64,000 nt of DNA from Viscum album. Its lineage: Eukaryota > Streptophyta > Magnoliopsida > Santalales > Viscaceae. The stretch is taken from assembly GCA_963277665.1 (NCBI GenBank), contig OY728159.1, forward strand, positions 1,017,127,343-1,017,191,342, given 5' to 3'. Made by a program: the position numbers and the translations under genes. The notes under the pieces were generated by a model. The model made no database searches, was not told where the DNA came from, and saw only the letters and a list, made by a program, of their open reading frames with translations. Shown here piece after piece: positions 13,901 through 27,115 of the stretch; within the stretch, counting starts at the first letter, position 1; each line of letters opens with the position of its first letter.

Positions 13901-15107
13901 CATTCTCTACATGTAACACCATGTTTATCTTGAAACTTGGAATCTATTACATAAAACACTGACTTGGAATATGCAACATGGATCACCAACATGGCGTATG
14001 TTACACGCAATAATGAGTTTCAAAGAAAAATATTTTTATTGTTATAATTATTTAAATGATATAATTATAATCTAGTTATTAAACCCAAAAATATGAATAG
14101 TTATAACTAATTTTCAAATATTTTCTATAATTATTTTATATAAATAAAACATATTGATTATGAAATATATAATTTTTTGTGAGTTCCTTTTATGTTTAAA
14201 AATATTGTATTCTCAAATGAATTGCTTTTAATGTCCTTCTATGAGAAATAATAAATTTAATTTTAGAAACATTTAGAACACTAATTTGAAAAAATAAAAT
14301 TCATTATATTATTTATAATGTCAAAATTATATTATCGAAATTTTTTGGGATTTTTTTGAGAAACGTCATTTGTTGGATGAATAGTGAAAAATGACGGATT
14401 TTAATTCAAAACTGTTTTTTCATCTAATTTATTTATAAAGTAAACTTATATTTTAATTGGGTTTAAAATTTTAATTATATTATATTTTTATCAATTAATC
14501 CAATTTAGATAATTTTAAAAAAATTCACATTGAATTGGATATAAAAACTTAACAAACTTCGGATCATTTTTACTTTAAAACTCGCATTGTCGGCCCAACT
14601 ATGGGATTAATTTTAAATTAATTTTTTTTTCACTCCTATGGTTTTAAAATGGAAAAATTTATTATATATTAATAATCATAATAATTTCTAATTTCTAATA
14701 AGGTCGAATTTTTTTTTACTAAAATGGTCAGTGAAAGTAATTAAAATTATTTACATTGGTTAAGGTAAAATTAAGTTTAACTAAGGACTAAACCTTAAAT
14801 TTAAGACCCAAAATGACCTAGAAACTAGTCCAAAACCTATTTTATGGCCATTATTCATCCATTAATCTTAAATTATTTATTTTGTATTGTTTTTATGTCT
14901 TTTTTAGGTAAAAACGTGGGTCCACCTAACTTGTTTTTAAAAATTCCAAGTGTGTCATTTCCCTTCCCTTTAAAAGGCCACCACCTATCCATATTCTTCA
15001 CACCTATAAAAACACTTAGGTTTGCATATAATCTTCCCAATAAACTTACCAAAATCCCTCCATTCATTTTTTAATCCTTCTTTTGGGTATAAAGAAATTC
15101 AAGGAAT

Positions 15108-15151
15108 CCTTTTGGCAAAAACCAAATGGAGTTACCTGATTAAGAGGTAAT
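15108..15151 (+). promoter_or_regulatory. Leader hairpin followed by GGTAAT (left LTR)
   Basis: CCTTTTGG (15108-15115) faces CCAAATGG (15122-15129), one mismatch from a perfect stem, followed by TAAGAGGTAATATC. The right LTR copy of this stem is perfect. Confidence 0.5.
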
Positions 15152-15704
15152 ATCTTCTCTCAAGATCATTTCTTTTATTTTCTTTCTCCACCCCCTAAAA
15201 TCTCATTATTCTATGGTTTTATATAAAAAACAGTATCCTAAATATATTATTATGTTTTTATGCTAATTTTTTTACCTTAACTTACACACACCTCCATCTA
15301 ATGGGTAACGAACATACTATTTATGTGTACAGAAAACTACCACCTCACTAAACGATGATTGTTCATTTTTCCTTTACTGCCTCTCATGGTGGAAATTATG
15401 TTGGAAACTATGTTTTTATATTTTATACATATAATTTATTATTTATTTAATATTATTTAATTATTTACATATATGTATACTTTCAATTTTGTGTTAGTAT
15501 GATAATTTCGTTTGAGGAAGTGTGGACTATCACCCCCTCAAACTGATGTGATTCGTTCATACACTACATGGAATTTATTAAGGATGTATTTAGTGAATAT
15601 ATATGATATATATGATATAATAAATCTACATTAATAATTATATATATATATATACATATATGTCTTTTACTTTCCTTTTTCAGCATGACAATTAAACGGA
15701 AATG

Positions 15705-15738
15705 GCGTTCATGCGTATGTACAGCTTACCGTCTCCAT
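15705..15738 (+). promoter_or_regulatory. Conserved GTAC-rich leader motif
   Basis: GCGTTCATGCGTATGTAC is followed by AGCTTACCGTCTCCAT. It is nearly identical to 23354-23387 and to the reverse complement of 50495-50530, while the DNA around it has diverged. Confidence 0.6.
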
Positions 15739-17499
15739 GAATGGTGTATTATGTTTCATAATTCAATATAATATGAATTGTTATAATAAAAATATACTGA
15801 AAATAAATTATATTAAAATCATTATTTAAATTCTGGAAATTATGATATAAATATAAGGACCAAATATGTAACAAATTAAGACACGTGCGAAAAACAAAGC
15901 AGATATTACCCAAAGTGAAACCTTAACATAGAATTGTTAACAAGAAGGTAATATAAAGCCATAATAAAACCATATATGGTATTTTAAGTAATAATATTAT
16001 TATTTTATATATTTTTAATAAATTTTATATTTATTATATAGGATTTTTGAATGAGTACGATGAGAGTCAAGACACAAGGTGAGGGAATTTCATCTCACTT
16101 TTTATTTTTGTAAGTAACATACTTTATTCACCACCCATTTGTTTTGTGTGGTGTGTATACTAACCATGGATTTATTTTATGATTATTATAATTAATTTTT
16201 TTGATATTTAAATATCCATTATATAATAATTATTTCATGGGTTTAATGTTTCAAAAGTTACCAAATTGGTAAAATATTTGTGTCTCGATTTTCCTTCTTT
16301 GAGACTCATGTTTTGTTAGGAATCGAAATTATTTTTCAAGGTGTATTATATCATGAATATAATTATTTTTATGAAATTTTAATCTTGATTTAATTTAATT
16401 TACTTACATGTATAGTATTATCCCATGTTACCAAGTGATAATAGTTTATTGTAACAATCTCATCATTTTTTAAGATTGTTTATGATTATGATTCAATTAA
16501 TGAAATATCATTATCCATATCTCAAGAAAACTGATGAATTTTCTTATACACTAGTTATTAATGATATATTCATTTATGGGTTCCATTTTTCAACTCTTTG
16601 GTACATAATATAGTTAAGAAATTATGTTTAAGAAAGCTCTATTTTACCCTCTCTTCGGTCGAAAATCAGTATTCCTTCAAAACCATGTTTTATAAAATGG
16701 TTTTACATGAATATTATACTAATATACTATGATAACTAAAACAAATTTTTACCATTTTTTTATTTTAAAATTTTTTTCAAATTAATCTTCTTGTCTCTTT
16801 TTTAATGAGGCATTTTTCTGACCTTTTTACCGTGAAAAAGTAATGTTCTTTTTACCTCATATGACATGTATAGATTTACCCACCGCCAATTATTTAAAGA
16901 TTTCTTTTCATAATTAAAAAGATAATTTTAAATAAAATGTTTTTTTTAATCTTATTTCAAGGAAATTTATTTCAAAAGGTTTTAAATATTCTTTTATAAT
17001 TTTGTAAGGAAAATGGTTTTCAAGATGTTTTATGTTTTAAAGAACCTTTTTCAAATAAGAAAGGATATTTACCTCAAAAAATGTTTTCAAAATATCCTTC
17101 CAAATTATTTTCCATCTAAGATAAAATATATTTATGTTACTCATACCCTTATAGGAAATAATCCAAATGTTCCATTCATATTATTTCTATAAATTTGTTA
17201 TGCTTAATGTCATGGTATTTATGAAACCCATTTCTATTTCATGGGTTATATGTTTATGAAATCAATTTCTCTTTCATGGGTTATGCTTTTAGTGAAATGA
17301 TTATGAAACCTGTATCTTTTTTCATAGGTTATGATATGTTTATATGTTTATGATACCCATTTCATTTAATGGATTAGGATATGATTGTTTATTATTTTTT
17401 GGCACATGTATGTATGATTTCACTATGAGATGGGTGGGACCTATATCTCCCTCCAAATAATTGGGTAACGAAATATTTTATATGATATCATAGGGTAAA

Positions 17500-17740
17500 G
17501 GGGTTGTAGCCCAATCCAAAAAACCAAAAGTTACATGGGTTGGATCCTGATACTAAAAGTAAGTGGGTACACGAGTTGTATCCCAAGCTCAAAAATGAGA
17601 AATTACATGGGTTATAACCCAAGATTAAAAGTAATAGGGTACATGGCTTGTGTCTCAAGCCCAAAAATAATAAGGTACATGGGTACTATCCCATTCATAA
17701 AAGTAAGAGGCTATATGGGTTGTTATCCCAAGCTCTAAGT
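17500..17740 (+). repeat. 36-bp minisatellite inside the left LTR
   Basis: ACATGGGTT or its variants recur at 17533, 17569, 17605, 17641, 17677 and 17713, exactly 36 bases apart, with TATCCCAAG and AAAAGTAA in register. The matching array in the right LTR is at about 25080-25370. An open frame through the array is a consequence of the period being divisible by three. Confidence 0.8.
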
Positions 17741-18273
17741 AGGTACACTAGTCATATCCCAATCCTAATATGTTATAATGGTCTTGGTAGGTATCCTTGA
17801 CATAAAATTTTCTATTCCATATGTATACCAAAACTTCCATGTTTTATTCCTATATTATGTTTTCATGGCTTGTGTTATTTATTTATTTATGATTCATGAC
17901 TTATGAATTGGAAATATTTATTATTATCTATAATATATAGGGTATGATCTTAAAATTGTATGTACAAGTTCCATACAATTTTGTTCATGTTTTTTTATTC
18001 ATTTCCTTTATTTAACATTATTGAGCATTTGAGCTCACTCATTTGTTATATTTTATTTTCCTAGGTTATGAAGAAAGGTTTTAGGTTGAAGTACTAAATA
18101 TAGAGATATTTATGGGAGATATTGAATACCTTTCACTAGGATAGAATATTTTTTTTCCAAGTTTCCAAATACACTAAACTATTACGGTCCTAATGCATAT
18201 ATTTTGTTAATGTAATGAATATTAATCTAAAATGTTTTGATATCCATGTATGTTAAGCCTAGGTTGTTATAGA

Positions 18274-18285
18274 TGTTATCAAGGG
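18274..18285 (+). other. Candidate degraded primer-binding site
   Basis: TGTTATCAAGGG agrees at 8 of 12 positions with TGGTATCAGAGC, the initiator-Met tRNA primer site common in plant Ty3/gypsy elements. It sits two or three bases after the inferred LTR end, the expected place. Confidence 0.4.
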
Positions 18286-18889
18286 AAATTTTTAGTTATA
18301 TTTTGGAAACTAGGATGAGAAAACTTTAGAGATATCCCTAGGTATATTTCTTAGGATATGTATGGGGATGTCTCCAAGGATAAGTATAAGGATGAGTTAA
18401 TGTTTGGGAAGATTTCCTAGAATTTTGATAAAGGATAGAGTGAGTGTTCTCCTAGAAATTCATCCTAGTTTGGATACTATAAGTGGATGTGGATCTGGAA
18501 AATATTTACCTAGGATTAGTAACTCTGACAAGATGTTTTGGGCCTAACTTGAGGTAATCTGGTACATGAAAACGAGCCTACTGCACACCTGGTTTGACAC
18601 TCCCAAGGAATATGCTTTGGTAATTCACAAACTATTCATGAGCCATCATGAATTATTTAAATAGAAGTTTTCCTATGAATAACATAGGATAACCTAAGGT
18701 TTCATATATTAAGGAATGTGTCATAATTTAGACATCCTATAAGTGACTTTTCATGATTATTCAGTTCCTCACTATGATAATTTTTTTTATTCTATGATTT
18801 TTGGATTTATTCAATGGTTAGAACCTAAATGAACCGCATTAATGGTGATTGTGAGGGATAATGAAACAATTTTTCTACTGAGGATAAGA

Positions 18890-19950
18890 ATTATTTGGGA
18901 GATGGAATGAAAAACTTCATTGATATGCTCACAAATATTTATCATGCTATGAATCATGATGAACTTCCAAATAATAAAAGGAGGGAACAACATTCTGTTG
19001 AGTCCTTCATGAGGAAACATGTACCTTTTTTAGTGAGTCTTATAATTTAATTATTTCATAACACTATATTAGTACCACAAAAAAGATATTCTCTATTATC
19101 CAGTGTTCATATCATGAAAAATTCATTCTAGTTGTTCATTGGTTAGAAGGTGAAGTAGACCAATGGTGGCATATAATTAAGAATACAAGTAATAAATATT
19201 AAATTAAATTTAGGGATTGTGGTGAGTTCAACAACTTATTATTCAATAAGTACATTCCTCATGTTATTAATACGAATATAGTAAAATAGTTCCTTCAGTT
19301 GAATTAAAAGGATGATGAATATATCGGTACCAATGAGGCTAATTTCACAAGAATTTCATGGTATGCTTCTAGAATTATAATCTAACTATAAAGTAAGGTT
19401 AATAGGTTCTTTAGTGTCATAAATAAAAGTCTTAGATTTGTGTTTTCCATAAGAGACTTTAGTAGCTATGAATAGGTTGTGCATTATGCAATCAAAGTTG
19501 AAATGGAGATTTGAGTTATATATTAATCTCATGGTTTTAATAAGAAAAATAATATCAAGTTCAAAGGACAATCAAAAAACCATATAGATAAGAAGATGAT
19601 ATTTCTTTTGTTCTCTAAGTGTGAAAAGAAGCATGTTGGGAATTATATTCACGGGACTAAAAATTATTTAAGTGTGGAAATAAATTACATCGAGCATATG
19701 AATGATGAAGTGATTGTACAAAGTTATATAATGATGTGAATAATGAGAAAACACCTCAGGATGAACCTCATACACTTTAGTGTTTCAATTTATGGGAGTT
19801 TGGGCATTTAGATAAAAAGTGCCCAAATATAAGGGTTAATAATGGTGATCAGTTCCAAGAACCTCTGATGAAAAAGGACAAAGGGAAAGCATATGTAATC
19901 ACAAGGTATGAAGTGAGTCATGGAAATTTGGGATCTCTATAGTGGGGAAT
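18890..19950 (+). pseudogene. gag: gag pseudogene of the LTR retrotransposon
   Basis: Gag is the structural capsid and nucleocapsid protein that packages retrotransposon RNA. In one frame from about 19133, LEGEVDQWW followed by about 60 residues resembling W/FxxF...Y(I/F)P...F..L resembles the Retrotrans_gag core domain, interrupted by several stop codons. At 19781-19822 the frame reads CFNLWEFGHLDKKC. This is a CCHC zinc knuckle in which the second cysteine has become leucine, so zinc binding would be lost. A lysine-rich stretch and KGKAYVITRYE follow, like the gag-protease linker of Tekay-type elements. After that no protease or polymerase motif is recognisable. Upstream (about 18890-19040) another frame reads MKNFIDMLTN...SVESFMRKHVP, plausibly the gag N-terminal part. 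The copy cannot encode a working protein. Confidence 0.65.
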
Positions 19951-21343
19951 TTCCTATGGTATTTTTAAAAAAAATTAGATCTATGAAAATCTTGTTGATC
20001 CATTAGTGGAACTTTTTATGAGTCTAAGCATTTATTGCCTTTATCTACATTAATTTAGGATTAATAAAATCATGTTGATTTTCAAGATTTATAAGGATGA
20101 ACCCAAGATTAAAATAGAAAAGTCTTTTTAAGATAAGAATCTATTTAAAGAATAAAGGGTGAACTATCTTTTGTAAGAATGTATTTTTTCAATAAGGGTT
20201 TATGGAAATTCATATTTTGATCATGTTTTCAAGAGAATATATGATGAAGGTATTCACATGTTTGGTATGTGATGACAGATGGGGGAATCAACGTCAAGAT
20301 GATTTCAGGTCTTTCTTTATAATATTTTGTATTTTCATCTTTCAGAAGGTTTATGAGGATAATGATTCATGAAAAATTTATTTTAAACTTTGGATGAAGT
20401 ATTTATGTATTAAGGTTTTATTGAAAACCTTAGTTAAAAGGCTATCTTGTGATTAACCTTATTTCAAGGATGTCAATCATATTTTGTAAATTATATTAGT
20501 GTAGTTTTATAAAATGACATCATGTATGTCCAGTGATAATCAATCAATTCAGCCAAGGTCATGGGTCTTGAATTCTTGACTGAAGGACGATAAGAGTTTC
20601 ACACCTACCACAGGCCAACATGATGTCCTGGTTAACGTGTAATTATTTTTGGTGAATAATTATTAATGATGAACTAGTAGAGTAAATTTTTATGTTTACA
20701 GATTAATGTATTAACCATATTAATTTTGAAGAATAGTTGGAGAGAAATAGTTATACTTTTCATTATTTTATGGTACTTAAGATCAATTAAAAAGTGTATT
20801 TTAGCACTTCATACATCAAATTTAATTTCTAAAAATCCATTACATGAAGTAATGGATTAATTAGAAACTGATAAGATCACAACTAAAGAACGAAATTTTG
20901 TTTATAAAAAATATCAAGTATGTATATTTTCTTATATTCTTATTCAATAAAATAATTAATTTACATTAGGATAATGATCAAAAGAAAATGTGTTGTCCAA
21001 ATACCTTAAGTTTCTAAACAAATGGCCTTTTAAATCATCAGAAATTTATGATTTTCAGGCTATCAACTTTTCTTTGATTATTCACTTGTTTGTGACTGAT
21101 GACCTCAATCACTCCCTATAAATATTTACATTTTTCCTCCATGTCCAATATTCACTCTTAACGTATGTTCTCTTATGTGTAAACCTAGTTATATGTTACT
21201 TTGGGTAATCCTTATGCTTCCAACTTTCTCTTTTTAATGGAAGTTTTAGTATCCATTTTTACTATTTGAGTTTCTATGAATGAAATTTTCAAGTATTAAA
21301 CCTTTGATAACCCAAACCAATTTCTAGGGTGAAATTAATTTTT
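19951..21343 (+). other. Non-coding remainder of the retrotransposon internal region
   Basis: There are stops in all frames and no protease, RT, RNase H or integrase motif is visible. The pol region is either deleted or decayed beyond recognition. At only 1.4 kb it is too short for a full pol. Confidence 0.5.
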
Positions 21344-21354
21344 AGGGAGGTAGA
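21344..21354 (+). other. Polypurine tract
   Basis: AGGGAGGTAGA lies immediately before TGTAACACCCC of the right LTR. This is the plus-strand priming site expected at this position in LTR retrotransposons. Confidence 0.7.
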
Positions 21355-22594
21355 TGTAACACCCCTAGATTTTTTGAATTATTTTTTTTGAAATAATTTA
21401 TCCTTTGTGATATTTTTCATTTCACGTAACACTGAAATCGTTTATTTTATTTTAAAGAACTATGTTTGTCTAGCTTTAAATGCAACACCAAGTTAATTTT
21501 GCACTACACACAACATAAATTTTAGCTTGATCTAGAAGTAAATCCAAGGTTGGATTTTGAATTAGAGTATATCACACACAACACTGACTTGGTGTTCACA
21601 ACATGCAACACCAACTTGGCATACGTTACATTCAACACTAAGTTTCTAAGAAATTTATTTTTATTAAAATAATTATTTAAATGATATAATTGTAATCTAG
21701 ACATTAAACCTAGTAATATGAATATTAATAACTAATTTTAAAATATTATTTATAATTTTTTTATATAAATAAAACATATTTATGATGAAAGATATAATTT
21801 GTGGTGAAGTCTTTTTATGTTTAAGAATATTGTTTTCTCGAATGAACTGCTTTTAATGTCCTTCCCTAAAAAATAATAAAATTAATTTTAGACATATTTA
21901 TAAATATAATTTGATAAAATACACTTCAATTTTTAATTTATAATTTCAAAATTATCTTAGGTAAATTTTATGGGATTTTTCTGAGAAACTTCATTTTTGG
22001 ATGAATAGTGAAAAAACTTAATTCTAATTCAAATATACTTTTTCATATAATTTAGTTATAAGTTTATATTAAATTGTAATTTTTATTAAAAGTATAATTA
22101 TATTATATTTTTATAAATTAATAAATTTTAAATAATTTTAATTAATTTCACATTCAATTTCATATAAAAACTTAGCAAACTTTTGATCAATTTTACTTTA
22201 AAAACCGGAATTGTTGACCCAACTATGGGATTTATTTTAAATTAATTTATGTCACTCCTAGGATTTTAATTTGGAAAAAATTGATTCTATATTTTTAATC
22301 ATCATAATTTAAAATTTATAATATGTTCAACTTATTTTTTGATCAAAATTATTATGGAAAGTAATTAAAATTAATTACATCGGTTAAGCTAAAATTAATT
22401 TTAACTAAGGACTAAACCTAAAATTTATGACTAAAAATGACCTAGAAACTTTTCCAACACCCATTTTATGGAAATTATTTTTCTATTTACCTTAAAATAT
22501 TGAGTTTTGTTTTTTTGGTATGACTTTCATTAGGTAAAAACATGGTTACACCTAACCTATTTTCAAAAATGCCAAGTGCGTCCTTTCAATTTCC

Positions 22595-22603
22595 TATAAA
22601 AGG
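22595..22603 (+). promoter_or_regulatory. Candidate TATA box of the LTR promoter
   Basis: TATAAAAGG lies 1.24 kb into the LTR. The left LTR has TTTAAAAGG at the matching site, and the minus-strand LTR has TATAAAAGGG at 50883-50874. The leader hairpin follows about 130 bases downstream in this LTR. Confidence 0.55.
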
Positions 22604-22733
22604 CCTCCACCTCTCCCTCTTCTTAAAACCTCTTAAACCACTTAAGTTCGGCCAATATTTACCCAATACACTTTCAAAAATCCCTTCCCTCCTCCTTTGA
22701 TCCTTTCATTGGTCAAAAATCAATCCAAGGAAG

Positions 22734-22778
22734 CCTTTTGGCACAAACCAAAAGGAGTTACCCAATTAAGTGGTAACA
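22734..22778 (+). promoter_or_regulatory. Leader hairpin followed by GGTAAC (right LTR)
   Basis: A perfect 8-bp stem, CCTTTTGG (22734-22741) with CCAAAAGG (22748-22755) around a six-base loop, is followed by AGTTACCCAATTAAGTGGTA and then ACATC. Confidence 0.55.
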
Positions 22779-23353
22779 TCTTGTCTCAAGATCCTTTCTT
22801 TTATTTTCTTTATCCACCCCTTACAATATATTTATTACATTATTGTATAAAACACCAATATCATAAATATACTATTATATTTTAATTATAAGGGTTTTAA
22901 CTACACTTACACACACTTCCATCTAATGGGTAACAAACATATTATTTACGTGTACAGTGAACTACCACCTCACTAAACGATAATTATTCATTTTTTCTTT
23001 AACGCCTCTCATAGTGGAAATTATGATCAACACTCTGTTAATATATGTTATATATTATATTTATTACATATTTTAGCTTATTTAATTACTTTACAACACA
23101 TATCATTATACTTTTCATTTTTTCTTAATATGATAATTTCATTTGAGCAAGTGTAGACTACCACCCCCTCAAAGCGATGTGATTCATTCATACACTACAT
23201 GGAATGTATTAAGGATGGATTTAGTGAATATATATCATATATATTATATATATGAAATAATAAATCTAATTTAATAATGATATGTATATATAAATATATA
23301 TACATATATTTCTTTTACGTTTTTTCTTTCAACACGACAATTAAACGGAAATA

Positions 23354-23387
23354 GCGTTCATGCGTATGTACGGCTTACCGTCTCCAT
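23354..23387 (+). promoter_or_regulatory. Conserved GTAC-rich leader motif
   Basis: GCGTTCATGCGTATGTAC followed by GGCTTACCGTCTCCAT. It differs from the left-LTR copy at one base. Confidence 0.6.
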
Positions 23388-25079
23388 TATGGTGTATTTC
23401 ATTTCATACTTCTATATACATTAGATTATTATAATAAAAATAGACTGAATATAAATTATATTTATATCATGGTTTAAATTCTTTAAATCATGATATAAAT
23501 ATTAGGATCAATGATATAACAAATTAAGACACGTACGAAAAACAAAGCGGATATTACCCGAAGTGAAACCTTGACATAGAATTGTTAACAAGCTGGTAAT
23601 ATAAATCCATAATAAAACCATATATAGTATTATATGTAATAATATTATTCATTTATAGATTTATAATACTTTTATAATTATTATACATGAGGTGTGAATG
23701 AGTACGATGAGAGTCAGGGCACAAGGTAAAGGAATTTCATCTCACTTTTTATTTCAATGAGATACATACTTCATTCACAACCCATTACTTTTTTGTGGTG
23801 TGTATAATGACCATGAATGTATTATATGATTTTTATACTTAAATTTATTGGTATTTAAATATCCGTTCTATGATCTTTATTTCATGGGGTTAATATTTAA
23901 AAATTTGCCGAATTGGAAAATAGTTTTGTCTCAATTTTCCTTCTTTGCGACTCATGTTTTGTTATGCACCAAAATTATTTTTTGAGGTGTATTAAATCAT
24001 GAATATCCTTATTTTGATGATATTTTAAGCTTTATTTAACTTCAATTCCTTAAATAGAGGGTATGATTCTCAGTTACCAAGTGATAAGAGTTTATTGAAA
24101 CAAACTCATCATTTTTTGAGATTGTTTATGATTATGCTAAAATTAATGAAATATCAAGATCCATTTCTAAAAAACACTCATGAATATTCTTATCACATTT
24201 TTATTCATGATATATTAATTTATGGGTTCAATTTTTCTACTCTATGTTGTATAATATAGTTAATAAAAAAATTTAATGAATCCTCACTTTACCCTCTCTT
24301 CAGTAGGAAATTTGTGTTCCGTCAAAACCATGTTTTTAAAAAAAGGGTTTTCAAGAATATTATCCTAATCTACAATGATCATTATAATAAATTTTTACCC
24401 ATTTTTGTCTTTTACCAATTTTTTAGAAGGAATATTCTTTCTATTTCAAAACAAGGAATTTTTCTAACCTTTTTACCATTAAAAAGGAGTATTTTTTTTA
24501 CCTCATACAACATGTACAGATTTACCTATCTTCAATTATTTGAATCTTTATTTTCATGTTTAAAAGTTTAATTTTTAACAAAAAAATTGAAAAATATTTT
24601 CAAAGAAATGTTTTTTAAATTTTTTGATGTTTTAAAGAGATTTTTTCAAAGAAGAAATTATATTTAACTCAAGAAATGTTTTCAAAATATTATTCTAAGT
24701 TATTTACCATTTAAGATAAAATCTATTGATGTTATTCATGACCTTATAGTAAATGATCCAAGGGTTCCATTCATATTATTTATATTAATGGGTTATTCTT
24801 AATTTCATGGTTTTTATGAAACATATTTCACTTTAATGGGATATATGTGTATGAAATCGGTTTTTCTTTCATGGGTTATGATTTTGATGAAATGATTATG
24901 AAACAAGTATCTTTTTCTATAGTTTATGATATGTTTATATTTTTATGATACCCATATCATTTCATAGGTTAAGATATAATTGTTTTTGATTTTTTGGCAC
25001 ATGTATGTTTGATTTCACTCTAAGACGGGTGGGACCTATATCTCCCTCTAATGCATTGGGTAATGATAAGTTGTATATG

Positions 25080-25370
25080 AGCTCAGAGGGTACTGTGGTT
25101 GTATCCCAAGACCAAAATCAAGAAGGTACATGGGTTATAGCTTAAGACTAAAAGTAAAAGGGTACACAAGTTATATCCCAAGACCAAAAACAAGAAATTA
25201 CATGGGTTTCATCCCAAGAGTAAAATTAAGAGGGTACATGGGTTATAGACCAAGACTAAAAATAAGAAGGTCTATGGATTATATCCCATGACTAAAAGTA
25301 ATATGGTACACAAGTTTTTATCCCAAGATTAAAGCAGGTACATGGGTCGTAGCCCAAGCCTAACATGTTA
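25080..25370 (+). repeat. 36-bp minisatellite inside the right LTR
   Basis: Units of the type GGTACATGGGTTATA...CCCAAGACTAAAAGTAAGA repeat about eight times, matching the array of the left LTR. Confidence 0.75.
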
Positions 25371-25875
25371 TAAAGGTCATGGTTGGTATCACTGACATAA
25401 AATTTTATATTCTTATATATATTCCACAAATTCTATGTTTTATTTTCTTATTATTCATTCATGGATTATTTTCTTTATATATTTATAATTCAGGACTTAT
25501 AAACTACCCATATTTATTATGATATCTAATATTAAGGGTATGATCTTAAAATTTTATACAAAAGTTCCATACCATTTTGTTCATGTTATGCTTACACACA
25601 TCCTTTATTTACCATTACTAAGAATCTAAGATCACCAAATTATTATGTTTCCTTTTCCCATATTATGAAGAAATGTTTTAGGTTGAAGTAATAAATGTGA
25701 AGATCTTTATGGGAGATTTTGAAGATCTATAACCAGGTTGGAAGATTTTGTTTCCATATTTCCAAAGACACTAAACTTTTACAGTCCTCGAGCATGTATT
25801 TTTGTAATGTACAGAATATTCATCTAAAATTTTGTAATATCTATGTATGTTAAGCCTGGTTCGCTATCGTTAACA

Positions 25876-26840
25876 CATACATCATAGGGCCATGGTATTT
25901 TTCAAAGGAACTTGACCATCACTAACTATCTTTTTCTAGAGATCATTGGTGATGAAGAATTATAAGATCATGTGACCCAATATATAATGGTAAGTGTAAT
26001 AATTTGGGTCATTATCTTTCCTTAATTTATCTAGTTTCACGATTTCCAGTAATGTGATCATGTTATTTACTAAGTAAAAGATGAAGTACCCTAGAACCTG
26101 GTCATTAAAGAGGGAATAAATTTTATTCTTCCTTCTCTCAACCTCATATCACCTTATTTTTTAGATTGATTGTAATAGTAGATATTTTTTCAACCCTTAA
26201 CATATTTATAAATGATAATGGTTCTTTCAAAATAATTTCCTTGTTTTTTTGAATTGAATCATTTAAAAGTTATGTTATAGTCATGAACAATTGGAACCCA
26301 CTGTGATACTTCATAGGGATGAGTGTATTTGACAACACATACTATAGGATATCTAAAAAATATTTATTAATTGGGGAATCAATATATCTAAAGATTATTT
26401 TAGACCCTTCCATATTTTAATGGAATCCATCACCCTCTCATTTCTTTATTGCATGTAATTTTAGAGATCAAGGATAGCAGTTTTTCTCAAATTTGAGTTA
26501 AATTGTTAGTGGAATTTCTAATAGAGGTATTCCATTATTACAGTAGAAAGGACTATAATGTTTTTGTATAAAGAAAATATGGAACCTTCTAAGGTTTACA
26601 AAAATCATCTGAGTTTGGTGACCTCTTTTTTCTAGGGATCATAACATTGTACATAACCTAAAGAAAAATGGTTTTGGTGATGCTCTAGAACCCCCATTAC
26701 ATTAAATATTAGAATGTTAGATCCCCAAAAATGGGTGTAAAATGAGTTGAATACACCCACTAAGGATAAAAATTCTATCCATTTTTACCAATGCATGTGG
26801 GGATTCTATGACATCTATCTGATCTATAAGAGTATCCAAA
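25876..26840. other. Anonymous AT-rich DNA between the retrotransposon and the CACTA element
   Basis: No gene or repeat is recognised. This is the left flank of the CACTA insertion, and it continues logically at 40737. Confidence 0.5.
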
Positions 26841-26854
26841 CACTACTATAAAAA

Positions 26855-27115
26855 TGGCCTTTAATAGTGCTAGAAATGGCCTTTATCATTGCTATAAAAT
26901 AATTGACTACATGAGTAAGGTTAAAAGCACTAGTATTTTATCATCACTGAAAAGGTGCTGATAAAAGAACTTTTATCACTGCTTTTATGAGCACTAATAA
27001 AATATACTTTTATCAGTGCTTCTATAAGCACTGATAAAGTAGACCTTTATCATCTTTGATAAATGTAGCCTTTATCATCATTTTTAAAAGTATTGATAAA
27101 GGTTCATACTACAGT
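26855..27115. repeat. Subterminal repeats, left end of the CACTA element
   Basis: Many copies of CTTTATCAGTGCT and its complement AGCACTGATAAAG, exact and degenerate, occur in both orientations, often as hairpins (for example TTTATCAGTGCTTCTATA followed by AGCACTGATAAA near 27010). They match the clusters at the right end. Confidence 0.8.

Larger units (their letters stand above)
13728..18271 (+). repeat. Left (5') LTR
   Basis: It begins TGTAGCACCCTG, a decayed form of the TGTAACACCCC start of the right LTR, and aligns with that LTR throughout. A TATA-like TTTAAAAGG is at about 14969, the leader hairpin at 15108-15129, GGTAAT at 15146, and the GTAC-rich motif at 15705-15738. Repeats built on ATGAAACCCATTTC and ATGGGTTAT are at about 17216-17370, and a 36-bp minisatellite is at about 17500-17740. 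The end is placed at GGTTGTTATA by alignment with the right LTR and the primer-binding site, uncertain by about 10 bases. Confidence 0.75.
13728..25875 (+). mobile_element. LTR retrotransposon with 4.5-kb LTRs and a gag-only internal region
   Basis: Two collinear long repeats (13728-18271 and 21355-25875) flank 3.1 kb of internal sequence. The internal region has a degraded primer-binding site just after the left LTR, a broken gag, and a polypurine tract directly before the right LTR. No protease, reverse transcriptase, RNase H or integrase is visible, so this is a non-autonomous form comparable to LARD or TR-GAG elements. The LTRs differ at many sites and gag is full of stops, so the insertion is old. 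The flanking pentanucleotides (TTTAA left, CATAC right) do not match. Confidence 0.8.
21355..25875 (+). repeat. Right (3') LTR
   Basis: It starts TGTAACACCCC and ends CGTTAACA, and aligns along its length with 13728-18271. It contains TATAAAAGG at 22595-22603, the perfect leader hairpin CCTTTTGG/CCAAAAGG, the GTAC-rich motif at 23354-23387, the phrase GGGTGGGACCTATATCTCCC at about 25028, and the 36-bp minisatellite at about 25080-25370. It is better preserved than the left LTR at the termini and the TATA box. Confidence 0.8.

Noticed and set aside
17535..17738. Open frame in the left LTR
   Set aside because: It runs along a 36-bp minisatellite, and the matching right LTR has a different frame with stops.
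24314..24571. 85-codon open frame in the right LTR
   Set aside because: It lies within LTR sequence and is not conserved in the left LTR. The composition is that of AT-rich non-coding DNA.
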